DNA of 64,000 nucleotides from Scolanthus callimorphus. Lineage: Eukaryota; Cnidaria; Anthozoa; Actiniaria; Edwardsiidae. Below the pieces are notes generated by a model that searched no databases, was not told the origin of the DNA, and saw only the letters and a program-made list of their open reading frames with translations. The position numbers and the translations under genes are program-made. The DNA is taken from assembly GCA_033964015.1 (NCBI GenBank), contig CM066913.1, positions 19,057,854 to 19,121,853 of the forward strand, in the 5' to 3' direction. Numbering within the stretch: the stretch's first letter is position 1; every line of letters starts with the position of its first letter. Shown piece by piece: positions 1 through 10,600 of this stretch.

Positions 1-242
1 GGAAGAAGACCCTGGCAAAGGCTGGGGCCTTTCCTTAGGGAGACCTCCTAAGAAAAACGGTCAAAATCCGATATGGCTGGCGGACAGCCGAAAAGATAAC
101 GCAAATCATTAACACAAGTCAACAAGATAAATTCTAGCTCCGATTTCCACCTTCCTTTCCCGGCTGTCCACCCGCCCATGGGCAGATTTACCGTGTTTTT
201 CTTAGGCGGTCTCCCTGTGGAAAGGCCCCAGCCTTTGCAACA
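1..242. mobile_element. Inverted-repeat (MITE-like) element at window start
   Basis: GCAAAGGCTGGGGCCTTTCC near 15 is mirrored by GGAAAGGCCCCAGCCTTTGC near 220. Arms of about 85 bp. A partial copy with the same CTGGCAAAGGCTGGGGCC lies at 1655-1755. Confidence 0.75.
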
Positions 243-279
243 TGACCTCGAACTTAAAATGAGGATTTTCATCAATAGC

Positions 280-428
280 CCAGGTTCGAATTACGCTCCG
301 ATGCTCACAAGACAAAAGCTTCAAATCGAGGCTTTCTCCAAGTTCTAATACATTTACAGTAATTTCAGAAGAAAGCCTCGACTTGAGGTTATTGTTTGTA
401 GGCATTGGAGCGTAATTCGAACATGGCC
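280..428. mobile_element. Small palindromic element
   Basis: GGTTCGAATTACGCTCC (282-298) pairs with GGAGCGTAATTCGAAC (407-422); inner TCGAGGCTTTCT/AGAAAGCCTCGA also pair. An ATTCA microsatellite follows at 506-537. Confidence 0.7.
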
Positions 429-507
429 TTGGTATCATCATTTGGGGACATGACTATAATACTCATTATCTTCTTTCTATTAAAAACATAAATAGAACGA
501 GAAATTC

Positions 508-537
508 AATTCAATTCAATTCAATTCAATTCAATTT
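508..537. repeat. ATTCA pentanucleotide microsatellite
   Basis: Six repeats of TTCAA/ATTCA. Confidence 0.9.
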
Positions 538-1460
538 TATTTCTCACACTAGTAGATATTTTTACAGAACATGTATTTAAAAAAAAACTGTAGAACATGA
601 CATAAAACATATCAAGAAAGTGCTGTCGTTTTTATGGCAAATCCGCGTGGGTTGCCTGTGGTGTTCAAACGTGTCTCACAGGCCCCTCTGCGGGGGGGCA
701 AAACAAAATGGCGACCAAAGAGATGATGTTTCTCGAGTATCTGCAAGTTTTGGTAAATTTTCCTGCTTTTTTCGCCAAGATATGAGGAAAAGTACTTACA
801 GACCTTCCAAATAAGGTAAGGGAATTTCATATCAAGATAGTTCCCTTGAAAAAGTGTCGACTTTCTCCAACTTCCTTATAAGGAAATATCTTGGAATCCT
901 ATTAAGTTTTTCACTATTTCTATTGGCCTAGAAAGCTTAAACCTCAACCAAAACTCAAATATACTCGAGGAAAGATGCTATGTGCATTTTCTTCTGTGTT
1001 GTTCATGGTCAAGAGCCTGGCAACAAGGTAGACAAGATACCACAGGAAGCCCGGTCAATCTCTAGAATTGCGACACTGCTATCTTGATATGCCGAACAAG
1101 GAAGTTTTTCAACGTCGGCAAAATGACAGTTTTTGGCTAAATTTTCTTGATATGGAATAAGGAGAAGAGAATTTTTGAATAATTTTGTGTGCGTGTGTGT
1201 GTGTGTGTGTGAGCAGCTCCCTTTACTACAACTGTACTACCAGACTACTTCAACCTACAACCATGTGGGACACTTGCGCATGTCAAATAACCATGTCACC
1301 AGAATGATGATAGTCCTCATTTCAAGACCATTTAACAATTGATGATAATCCTCATTTTTAACTGTAGTAAATGAAGGACGAACCACTTGACAGACTCAAC
1401 TCGTTGGTTTACGCTGGACCAATTAACGGTCTAGCCGACAGTAAGATTAATAAAATTTAA

Positions 1461-1586
1461 AATAAGAAAAGTCGGCGTTACAATGTAGGTTTTAGTTGTA
1501 TTTTAGCTGGTTTGGCCAGCCGAAATATTGTACTAAAATACAACTAAAACCAACGTTGTAACGCCGACTTTTCTTACCTCATTTTA
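1461..1586. mobile_element. Palindromic element
   Basis: Arms AAGAAAAGTCGGCGTTACAA (left) and TTGTAACGCCGACTTTTCTT (right), both continued by GTTTTAGTTGTATTTTAG and its complement. Confidence 0.75.
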
Positions 1587-2304
1587 AGTTTCGAGACCAT
1601 GTTGCAGCTTTGCCAGGGTCTTCTTCTGAGTGACCCGCCATCTTGAAATTTGGCCCAGAAGACACTGGCAAAGGCTGGGGCCTTTCCACTGGGAGACCGC
1701 CTAAGAAAAACAGATTAAATCCGATATGGCTGGCCGGACAGCCGGGAAGTTGACCCAAATCATAATCTTAAAAGACAAGTCATTAAGAAATAGAAAGAAA
1801 CAAAAAAAGGCAAAACGAACAGAATAAAACCCAAAATTTACATCCTTTTAAAACAATAAATCATCACAAACATAGATAGCAACTACTGAATTTCCCACTG
1901 AACTCCACGGCACATATTTACTACATCGCTGCTGGCTCAAGAATATATGACAGTTTTTTATTTACCTGAAAAAAAAAAATGACATGATACTCTCTGTTAA
2001 ATGAAGGTTTAGGGCAGTTTAAGCAGAAATGACGTTGCAGAAACATGCGCGAGTTGAACTGACTTTGCCTAAACGGCGTTGCCTAAATCTCGACATAAAT
2101 CCTACACTGTTGGTTCATCTGTTGTACTAATAATTGTATGTATATTATCTTCATTTATAAAATAATTGAGATAGTTTGCGCTCTCTGATTTGTCGAGAGC
2201 TGTGTTTCAAAACTCTATGAAGGTCATAGAAATGACGCGATGCGCTATTGAAACTTCTCCTCCCGCGTATGATTATTGTTCTCGCTTTAGAAATTATTTT
2301 ATAA

Positions 2305-2484
2305 AAGAAATAAAACATTTTATCTGCGCCTTCATAGAGTTTTGAAAACCTCGGCTTTTGTTTGGGAGAATTCCCGAGTCAGATCATGAAGCACTCGACT
2401 ATGATCGGCTCTCGAATTCTCCAAAACAATGCCTCGGTTTTCAAAACTCTATGATGAAGGCACAGATAAAATGTTTTATTTCTT
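2305..2484. mobile_element. MITE with about 50-bp TIRs
   Basis: AAGAAATAAAACATTTTATC at the left and its complement ending at 2484; arms also include CTTCATAGAGTTTTGAAAAC. Confidence 0.78.
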
Positions 2485-2654
2485 AATTACTATATGAACA
2501 TCAGTGAAATACCAAGGTATCTCTCGCGCGAAAAAAAAAAATGATATCTTCACACTGTGAGGACATGATTTTTATCTTCACTCGTCGCAGTGAAGATAAC
2601 ACACATAGCTTTCTAGTTTTCAGATTTTCGTATTTGGTATTCACTGAATATATG

Positions 2655-2893
2655 TTTTAATTAGAATAAGGAAACCGAGTGCGTACTCATTGCGCAGAAA
2701 TGATGAAATTTTCCTTCAGCCTGTATCCGAAAGGACTAAAACGACTCTGGGTGACAGATCATTTTCGGCAGCTACACTAACTCTTTTTAATGCTCTGCCA
2801 AGAAATATACGACAAGAACACAACTTAGCTCGTTTTAAATCACTTGTGAAAACATATCTTTCTCGCGCCTCATATCAAGGTTTTTTATTATAG
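2655..2893 (+). pseudogene. Non-LTR RT C-terminal relic
   Basis: Frame with GDRSFSAATLTLFNALPRNI, ARFKSLVKTYL and stop at 2891-2893. This is the conserved extreme C-terminus of CR1-like ORF2 (AFSVAAPTLWNALP type). The upstream part is missing. Confidence 0.75.
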
Positions 2894-2916
2894 CTATTTT
2901 ATTGTATATATATAAT

Positions 2917-3975
2917 TAGTATATACTACACGGGAACCTCCATAGATCGCGCGTTTTGATTGGTTCGCTATCTCGGGATAATGCCACAATATTCCGAGAT
3001 CGAAAGCATTATCCCGAGATTGAGAAGCCCGAGTGCAAGTGGTTCGGATATTTTTACTTTTTAAAGGAACTATCTGATTCGAAATGCAACGGAAAAATCC
3101 TTCTCAATTAACTTATGTTGTCTCTTTAGTTTTTCAAGGTGAATCAGAGAGAGAATGTATTTCTTGAACTTCGAAAATGTGCTGTTCTTGTTTTTCAGTT
3201 CTTCGGAATCACAGAGATCGATGATTCGTTCACGGCACTTTTGATAGACGAATTACATTCACAACAACAAATTAATTAAGGCAATTTTGTCGAAAACATA
3301 TCTACTTTGCCGAACATTTACATGTACACCTGTAGGTTGGAAGGGACAGTAAATCGTAGAAGCCAGTCATTGAGTGCAGTTTTAAGAGAGAATTTCATTT
3401 AAGCTTACCGTCGACTTGTTGATTCGCTTGTCAGATCACGAGCCATCCGACATCAAGTATTTAAAGTGGTCTCTCTTTTTATGAACAAGGTCTTCCTCGT
3501 TGTCCCAGAGTTTGAAGAGGTTAATTTCCCAAATGTCTGTTTGAATATTCCAAACGAATCTTGAATTTCTCTGCCAGCAGGTTGAAAAATATAGTCATCC
3601 ATCGGTGGTGAAATGGCGACCAAAGGCAAAGTGCTTTCAGCGAGGGCAACTCTGCAGTTTCACAATCCATAATCGAAGGCACAAAATGCGAATTTATCCC
3701 TTGAATCCATCCTTGCAACCTTCTAAAAACTTAAATCGTTTATCGTAGTCGATATTAAGGTTTTAAAACAAGTGTTTTCTGGCGTTTTTGCTTCTCTAAA
3801 ACAGCAGCAAGTTTCCACCATGTGTTCAGTAGCCGAATGCTTGTAGTGAAGTCTGACGTAATGTCACGTGCGAGACAAACGTCACGCATACAGAAAGAGG
3901 CTACAAAATGTCGGCAAATGCCACATTTAGTGTCGTTCGGATATTTTTTGGAGTGTTCCCGTGTAGTATATACTA
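2917..3975. mobile_element. 1.06-kb element with 21-bp perfect TIRs
   Basis: TAGTATATACTACACGGGAA at 2917 is exactly mirrored at 3955-3975. No transposase recognised; short frames inside (3521-3718 on the - strand) show no known family. Followed at 3979-4081 by a separate perfect-stem palindrome (GTGAATAGTGGCGAATA type). Confidence 0.65.
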
Positions 3976-4081
3976 AAACAATTATTCTCCTCAGGCTCAG
4001 TGAATAGTGGCGAATAGTCCCCTCGACCTCCGGTCTCGGGGAATATTCGCCACTATTCACTTCGCCTTCGGCAAATAATTG

Positions 4082-4656
4082 TTAAATATATGTTTCCCTT
4101 GGGTAATTTTTTGGCACCCTCTCTCAAAACAGGGGGTAATTTTTTCAGAGACACTGTGGTTCAAACTAAATGATAATATGTACAAGCTATCGCCTATCGC
4201 GTCGTGGCATACAGCGCTACGCCATATAACGAGTACGCCAATTTCGGCGCGCTTCGCGCGCATCGGAATGTACGACTATAAGTTTTTGAGAACGTGCGCA
4301 ATGGAATGGCTACGAATGTCATTACAAGAGCCAGGAGAAAAAATTACTCTCTCCAAAAAGACGCTCTGCAGTAATAAGCATCGGAGCTGTCTCAGTTCGA
4401 AAAAAGAAGGCCTTATTATTAGGCATGCGTGAGTTCGAAGTTACGAGGATAGAGATTCGTCATTTGGACCCTGCTTCACGCACGTCATTTGCGATCTTTG
4501 TTTACTACACACTGCAAATGGAATGTTCATCTACCTTTTCTTTGAGGTTTGGTGAAATGCGTTCATGCATAAAAATTAGGGCGCGCTTCGCGCGAAACAA
4601 AAATGAAATTTCTGTAAATTGTCTTCCATTAGTTCAAACAGGGGGATCTTGTCAGA
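4082..4656. other. No gene recognised
   Basis: Contains open frames without family similarity and two GCGCGCTTCGCGCG palindromes (near 4248 and 4581). Confidence 0.4.
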
Positions 4657-4679
4657 TAGATAGATAGATAGATCTCTCT

Positions 4680-5542
4680 TCTTCTTCTTCTCTTCTTCTC
4701 TTCTTCTCTTCTTCCTTGTGAGCCCACCTCCTTCTGTGCGGAAGATTCTTGTGGCGTGTGCTGTGCTGTGCTGGTGTGAAAAATTAAAATTCGACGCGAG
4801 TGCAGGTGCAGATTAAAACAAAGGTACTATCGGTCAGTCGGTGGTGAGGAGGTGGGCCCAGAGCCGCCCCTTAAAGGCATCAAGGCTGGGGGCCATCACC
4901 ACTGTGTCCGGCAGAAAGTTCCAGTCACGCGTTGTCCTGGGGACGAATGAATATTTATGATAGTCCGTGCGTGAAGGTGGAATGAGAAGTGCCAGACAGT
5001 TAAAGTGGCGTGACTTGCGAGGAAGGGGCTGGACGATGTTATTTCCTAGATCCACCAGGCCATTTTGTATCTTGTACATAATTATCAGTCGGTCGGCAAG
5101 CCTTCTTGTTTCCAGAGAGGGCCATCCCAGCTGGTCAATCATTTCAGAGACACTGTCCGTACGGCCGTATCGATTAAGTACGAATCTTGCCCCCCTACGT
5201 TGTACCGACTCGATGCGGTTGATGTTACACTTGGTATAGGGGTCCCAGACAGATGAGGCGTATTCGAGTGAGGGACGAACGAGTGCAGTGTAGGCCATTG
5301 TTTTGAGAGTAGGTGTTGATATTCTCAGATTTCTTCTAAGGAAGCCTAGTGTGCTGTTGGCCTTGTTTGTGACATTGTTAACATGCTGGTTCCAGCTGAG
5401 GTTCGCTGATAGGGTCACTCCCAAGTACTTTGCGGAGTCGGCTGTCTGTAGTGTTGTGCCATTCATGGTGTAGTTGTGAATGATGGTGCTCCTCTTGCGG
5501 GTGACCCTAAGCACCTCGCATTTTTTTGGGTGAAACTCCATT

Positions 5543-5560
<18 letters not shown>
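4680..5560 (-). mobile_element. CR1-like LINE 3' fragment
   Basis: The frame from about 5541 to 4834 encodes the end of a non-LTR RT: KKCEVLRVTRK, AKYLGVTL, HVNNVTNKANSTLGFLRRN, YTALVRPSLEYASSVWDP, RRGARFV, and a C-terminal RDWNFLP tail. The 3' end runs into GAAGAA repeats and an ATCT microsatellite (4657-4673). At the 5' side it joins a GATA array, which is in frame and would add a spurious YLSI repeat. Confidence 0.85.
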
Positions 5561-5606
<46 letters not shown>

Positions 5607-5620
5607 GTAGATAGATAGGT
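5544..5620. repeat. GATA microsatellite
   Basis: About 19 repeats of TAGA, at the 5' boundary of the CR1-like fragment. Confidence 0.95.
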
Positions 5621-6184
5621 TTATTTAAAAGCATTGCAACCATTAGGGTCACCGAGTGGGGGTAAGTTTTTTAAAACATTGATGTTATGTTATGTGGGGG
5701 TTATTTTTGTGTCGCCTTTTTAATGAGGGGGGTGCGAATTTTAACATTTGATAAATTTAACCCCCCCCCCCCCCCCCCGTGGACGTAATAAGCGATCGGT
5801 CCCTAAGTATTAAATATTATTATTATTATAAACAGAACTCGTTCGCTGCGCTAACTCGTGAGATAAATTTTCAACACTCGAAAATAAAATTCGTATTTCC
5901 GCGCGGCCATGTAATATCCTCTATATATATACCTGCTTTAAATATATATTTTATTTGGAGCATTTTAGTGTTTCTTTTTCTCTCGAGAGTCTGAAGGACT
6001 CTCCTTGCCAACTCAGTTTGATTAACATTCCGAATCGCCCCAAAAAGTTACTTCGCATGGCGGCGCGTCATTTAGAGCGGTTTGTGGTAAAGCTTTTGAG
6101 GGATAGAAAACAAATACTACATTTTTAATAAGCTATTAATAAATAATTGTAATTGTTAAAACACGACGATATCGTCATAGATTA

Positions 6185-6444
6185 TTACAGCCGACTGCGT
6201 TTGAGCGTTTTACCCTAACAGTTCGCACGTTATGTTTGAACGTTTGAAAGTTGCGTTTCTAGGATGAAACGAGACGTTTCTATGGCGAACCAAAGAGTTC
6301 TGTCTTCTCTGATTGGTCAGTGAAAAATGCACATGGCGGTTGCCATTGGAAACATCCGACTTTTGTCTTACAACGCAACTTTCAAACGTTCAAACGTAAC
6401 GTGCGAACTGTTCGGGTAAAACGCTCAAACGCAATCGGCTGTAA
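6185..6444. mobile_element. MITE with about 73-bp TIRs
   Basis: Termini TTACAGCCGACTGCGTTTGA and complement TCAAACGCAATCGGCTGTAA; arms about 95% matched and contain TTGAACGTTTGAAAGTTGCG. Confidence 0.85.
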
Positions 6445-6584
6445 TGGCGTAAATAATTATTTCCGAAAAATTAATCGTCTTAGTCTGTCAGAATTCAGTA
6501 GAACCACCAACAGAATCTAGCTGGCACACGTTTGGAGTCCACTAAATAATTTGCTTGCCACAGGAAAGGTAAAATACAGGTAAA

Positions 6585-6744
6585 GTAGACTGCTTGCAGC
6601 CTTCTTTCGGTGTTTTCCCCCCGTGGCGCGTCTCTCCCTCTCCTGAGTACTCGACACTGTAAACAAATCGAAGCGCGCCGCGGGTAAAAAACATTTCCCT
6701 CGCTTTACGGACGCTCGCCGAAGAAGGGGCTGCAAGCAGTCTAC
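6585..6744. mobile_element. MITE with 17-bp perfect TIRs
   Basis: GTAGACTGCTTGCAGCC at 6585-6601 and GGCTGCAAGCAGTCTAC at 6728-6744. Non-coding. Confidence 0.8.
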
Positions 6745-6850
6745 AGGAAAAGGTTCGCAGCAAGAGGTTTTCCGGCCTTTTTAACAGCCAGCAGTGAAAG
6801 GAGGCGAGGAACAGATTTCTAAATACAGGTCCGTTGTGTCCTTGGGTCAT

Positions 6851-7407
6851 GTAAATAAGAGTTAATTACCGAGGATGGGGTCAATACGCGATTTACAGAC
6901 CCGAGGGCCGATAGGCCCGAGGGAATGTAAAGCGTATTGAACCCATCCGAGGTAATTTTAAAACTAGCCTTTTACAGGATTGGCAAGGTTTTCAGAAAAC
7001 AGGAACAAATGAAATGCATTCTTCTCAATGAATTTCAAAGTTTTGACAAGGAGTATAGTTTACAATTGAAAAGGATAGCGCATTCTGATAGAAACTATTG
7101 TTAGTTATTAATTTTAGCTGTTTTCATAAAAGTACGTTCCCAGAGAAACTTATTGCAATTAATTTTTACCACGCACAATAAAGTCGTGATGCAGAGGAAA
7201 AGGAATGACAACTTTTATTCAACCATGATTGACAAAGGTTTCCAAACAAAAAAAATATAGCTTATTTGCATTCATTTGTTAGCAGAACACGAATTATGTC
7301 TTTTTCCTACAAAACAGCCAGTCCAGTCAATCGAGTGGCTTTCTGTAAAAGCGCGACTCATACGTTCATTTGTACCACCCCATCCTCGGTGATTAATTGT
7401 TACTCAC
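6851..7407. mobile_element. Degenerate TIR element upstream of the GPCR
   Basis: Imperfect 30-bp termini (ATTACCGAGGATGGGG and its complement at 7378-7393), with a smaller palindrome at 6863-6957 inside. About 250 bp upstream of the GPCR start. Confidence 0.5.
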
Positions 7408-7654
7408 ATGTAATGAATGAGCTTGCATGTCTCCAACAAATGGAAATTCTAGCAGCATGCTCATGCATCTTTAATTATCACAGTAAAATAGTAATAGCCT
7501 TTTTGGAAAATGAACGAGTTCGTTGGTTGAAAGAACAAAAAAACAAACCCACAACGACCACGTTTCATTTTATCTTCTAGATCTGGTCAGCGACTTGGCA
7601 CGCCCTTGTCTAGCTATCTAACACTGTGTGTTAAGCTTTCTGTGGAATTTAATC

Positions 7655-7682
7655 ATGAACCAAACAACGAACGCTACAATCG
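7655..7682 (+). CDS. GPCR coding exon 1
   Basis: A 28-bp coding exon giving MNQTTNATI plus the first base of a Gly codon, followed directly by a consensus donor GTGAGT at 7683. It is too short to be found as an ORF. The phase-1 end matches exon 2 exactly. Further untranslated exons may lie upstream. Confidence 0.8.
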
Positions 7683-10600
7683 GTGAGTAAAAAGTAATTA
7701 AGAGGAAATCCACCAAGAAATCGAGTAATTTTGACACAAAGTGGAAACAAGTTTTAGATAGAGTATTACAGAACCAATTTCCTTGTTTGTAGCATTTTTT
7801 TTTAAGGTCTTGATAAAATAAAGAATTGCCGCGGATAACACCGAGAGGAAATTACCAAAGAAAACTGAGAAATAATTTTCAAAGTTTCATGTGAAGGAAT
7901 GGTGTTGGCTGTTGATGTTCATTTCATGGTGCTGTCAACCTATTTAAATTGTATGGATTTGGAGAAATTTCAGGATTCATTTTCGATATTTGGTGTTGTA
8001 GAAATGAATTTTAAAGATCAGATATCAAAAACAGTAAGACAGAAGTCTACACTATGATGCATATACAAACGTCTGTAAAAACGTTGTAAATTTCCGTCAC
8101 CTGACTATATCTAGATTTTAACCATGAAGGCTATTTTATGAAATTAAGTAGCATCAATGTCGCAGTAGACTGTCGCAGTATAAGTACTATTGCCCGGCTT
8201 AATACAGTAAAAGCCCGCGAGTAAGGACCTACATTTTCCCAGGTTATTATATTATATTTCCCCAGGTTATTATATAAATGGTGGTACTTAGTGCAAATTT
8301 AGGCTATTTAGGTTCTTAATAGGTTCTTCAAATGCTTGAGAAAAACAGAATATTTAATAAAACTCGACGTTTCGGCGCATCCATTACGCCATTATCAAGA
8401 GAGTTTTTTAACAATTGTGCGCAGAAGAGAAAATATTAGGTTCTTAATAGGTTCTTTAATAGAATAGCAATGCCATGACTTTAGCAAAATGATATATATC
8501 CCATTTCTCTGATATTTCTAAAGTAATTAATAATTGAATTACTCTACTGAACTTATATTGTTAATTTTTTCCGGAGGCACTTGTTCAAAATCTGACGCAT
8601 TTCGTACTGATATTAAGACATTTTCAACTCAAGTTCGTTTTCCTATTTTTTCAAAATTAAGAACCTATTACACCTAAAACCTTTTCCTAATGTCAATTGT
8701 TTAACTTCCAGTCCCTCTTATTTAAAAAAATACTTTTAAAACGTTTTATGATTATTTCAATATATAGTTTTAGTTCTTGAGATGTAAGCGCATTGAGGCG
8801 TACAGCAAAATGCACATTTTAAGGGTGCGTTTACCAATCTTTTTGAACCGTTGCTAGGGAAAATTGAAAGTCCCGTGTTAAAAAATTCACCTTTCAAGGA
8901 CAATCTTTGAAATTTTCAGAACTAACTTCGGATCGAACGAGATGTCAATTTCAATGAGTTCATCACGTGACGTCATCGTGACGTCATTGCTAAAGAAAAA
9001 ATGCTTCTCGCTCTCATACTTGCAAAAAATCGCATTTTGATGTTTACATTTCAACTCGCTCCATACCCACAGACTCACGTATGCTTTTTACGATCAGATA
9101 AAAAATAAGGAAATAGCGACAAAATAGGTGTCTCTCGAGCTCTGTCTTTTGGCAATAACATTTGTATTTTTGCGTTAGTTTGCGAAATCCATACGTGACA
9201 TTTTGGAAACTCTCCGTATATTGGATATGATATCGAAAAACTTGCAAAATTCCTTAATTTGTGGAAGGAGAAATGTTTTCTAGTTCGTTAAAATGTCACC
9301 AAAAGGCTCGGTTACCAATGCGAATAGCGCAATAAAATATCATTTTATTTTTCACAAATAATCCAATTATGAAACATATTTTCGTTAAATCGCTTGTAGG
9401 ATTAGGTAATGGATGAGATTGTAGGATTAGGTAAAAGAATGTTTCAATGAAAAAAAATTACATGCCCTGTCATTCGTGGGTCTCGAACCCGCGGCCTTGA
9501 GAATCGTACCAATCTGCCAGTGTCAGGAAATCTCTAGCCAAATGTGTTCAAAATATTATATATTCCTTCTCTAAGCAAACGGCAAGTAGATAGTCCTGAC
9601 TCTGAAATGACTTACAAATATCTGTTGTGGTGACTTCATTTAGCTCTAAGTACCTGCCATCGATATTTTCCGTCTCATTTTTGCCAAACAATAGTTGACT
9701 TGAGACACTAATTGTCATTTTACATTTCTTTTAAGCTTAAAGAGCCCTTGTCAGCCACTCCTTTGTTATTGTTTTCAGTCGATGTCAGACAATGAATTAC
9801 GTGTAGAAATCTTGAAATAGTCTTCTAAAAATGAAGTTTTATTATTCATTTATCGAATTCAATCGCAAATATTGCACTACATTCCCTAAATCAGCCGATG
9901 GAAATGGATGCTTTCTTTGTCTCGGTATGTTGCTAGGCTGACAAAATGGAGGCTGTGACAGGCTCTTTAAAGGAAAACTGATGAATTTCATGAAGAAACT
10001 TTGTACCATAGATAACAACAGAGCACTGAAAGTTTTAGATTGTATTTTTATCTGGCAATATCACAAGGCATTTTATTTTCATTGAACATTTTAATGTGTC
10101 AGCTTATCGTGCGAAAACACATCAAAACGTCAGGGGCATAAGGGAGACATGCCTAAGTTCGGCTAAGTATTTTCCGTATTTCTTGGGAAAAACAGGAAGC
10201 AGAGTTTTATGAAGACACAAGGGGGAAAGAATGAACTACAGATTGTGATATTTATTTCAAGAATTATTTTCCAAAGAAGTCGGAAAACGTCCAATGAAGT
10301 GCAACTTTTCGTTTACCAGATGTTTGAACCACTGAAGACTGATAAACAGGCTACCCGCTAACATGTTCCCAGCATAGCAACCGTGCAACCATAGCAACGA
10401 AATAGGTAAACACACTTTTAAAAACAGTTATTATTATTATTATTATAAATTTTAGGCTAAACAGGTTCTTCTTTTAAGTTTGTATAACAGGAAAATTTAT
10501 TAAATTCTAGAGGTTCTTACCCGCGGGTTTTTACAGGTTTAAAAAATTCCCAAAACCCAAATATATCAAGCAGGCCAGGGCAAAATAATTGATGTGCAGG

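Noticed and set aside
9460..9545. Functional tRNA gene
   Set aside because: A and B boxes are too close, there is no anticodon arm, and the acceptor stem does not pair.
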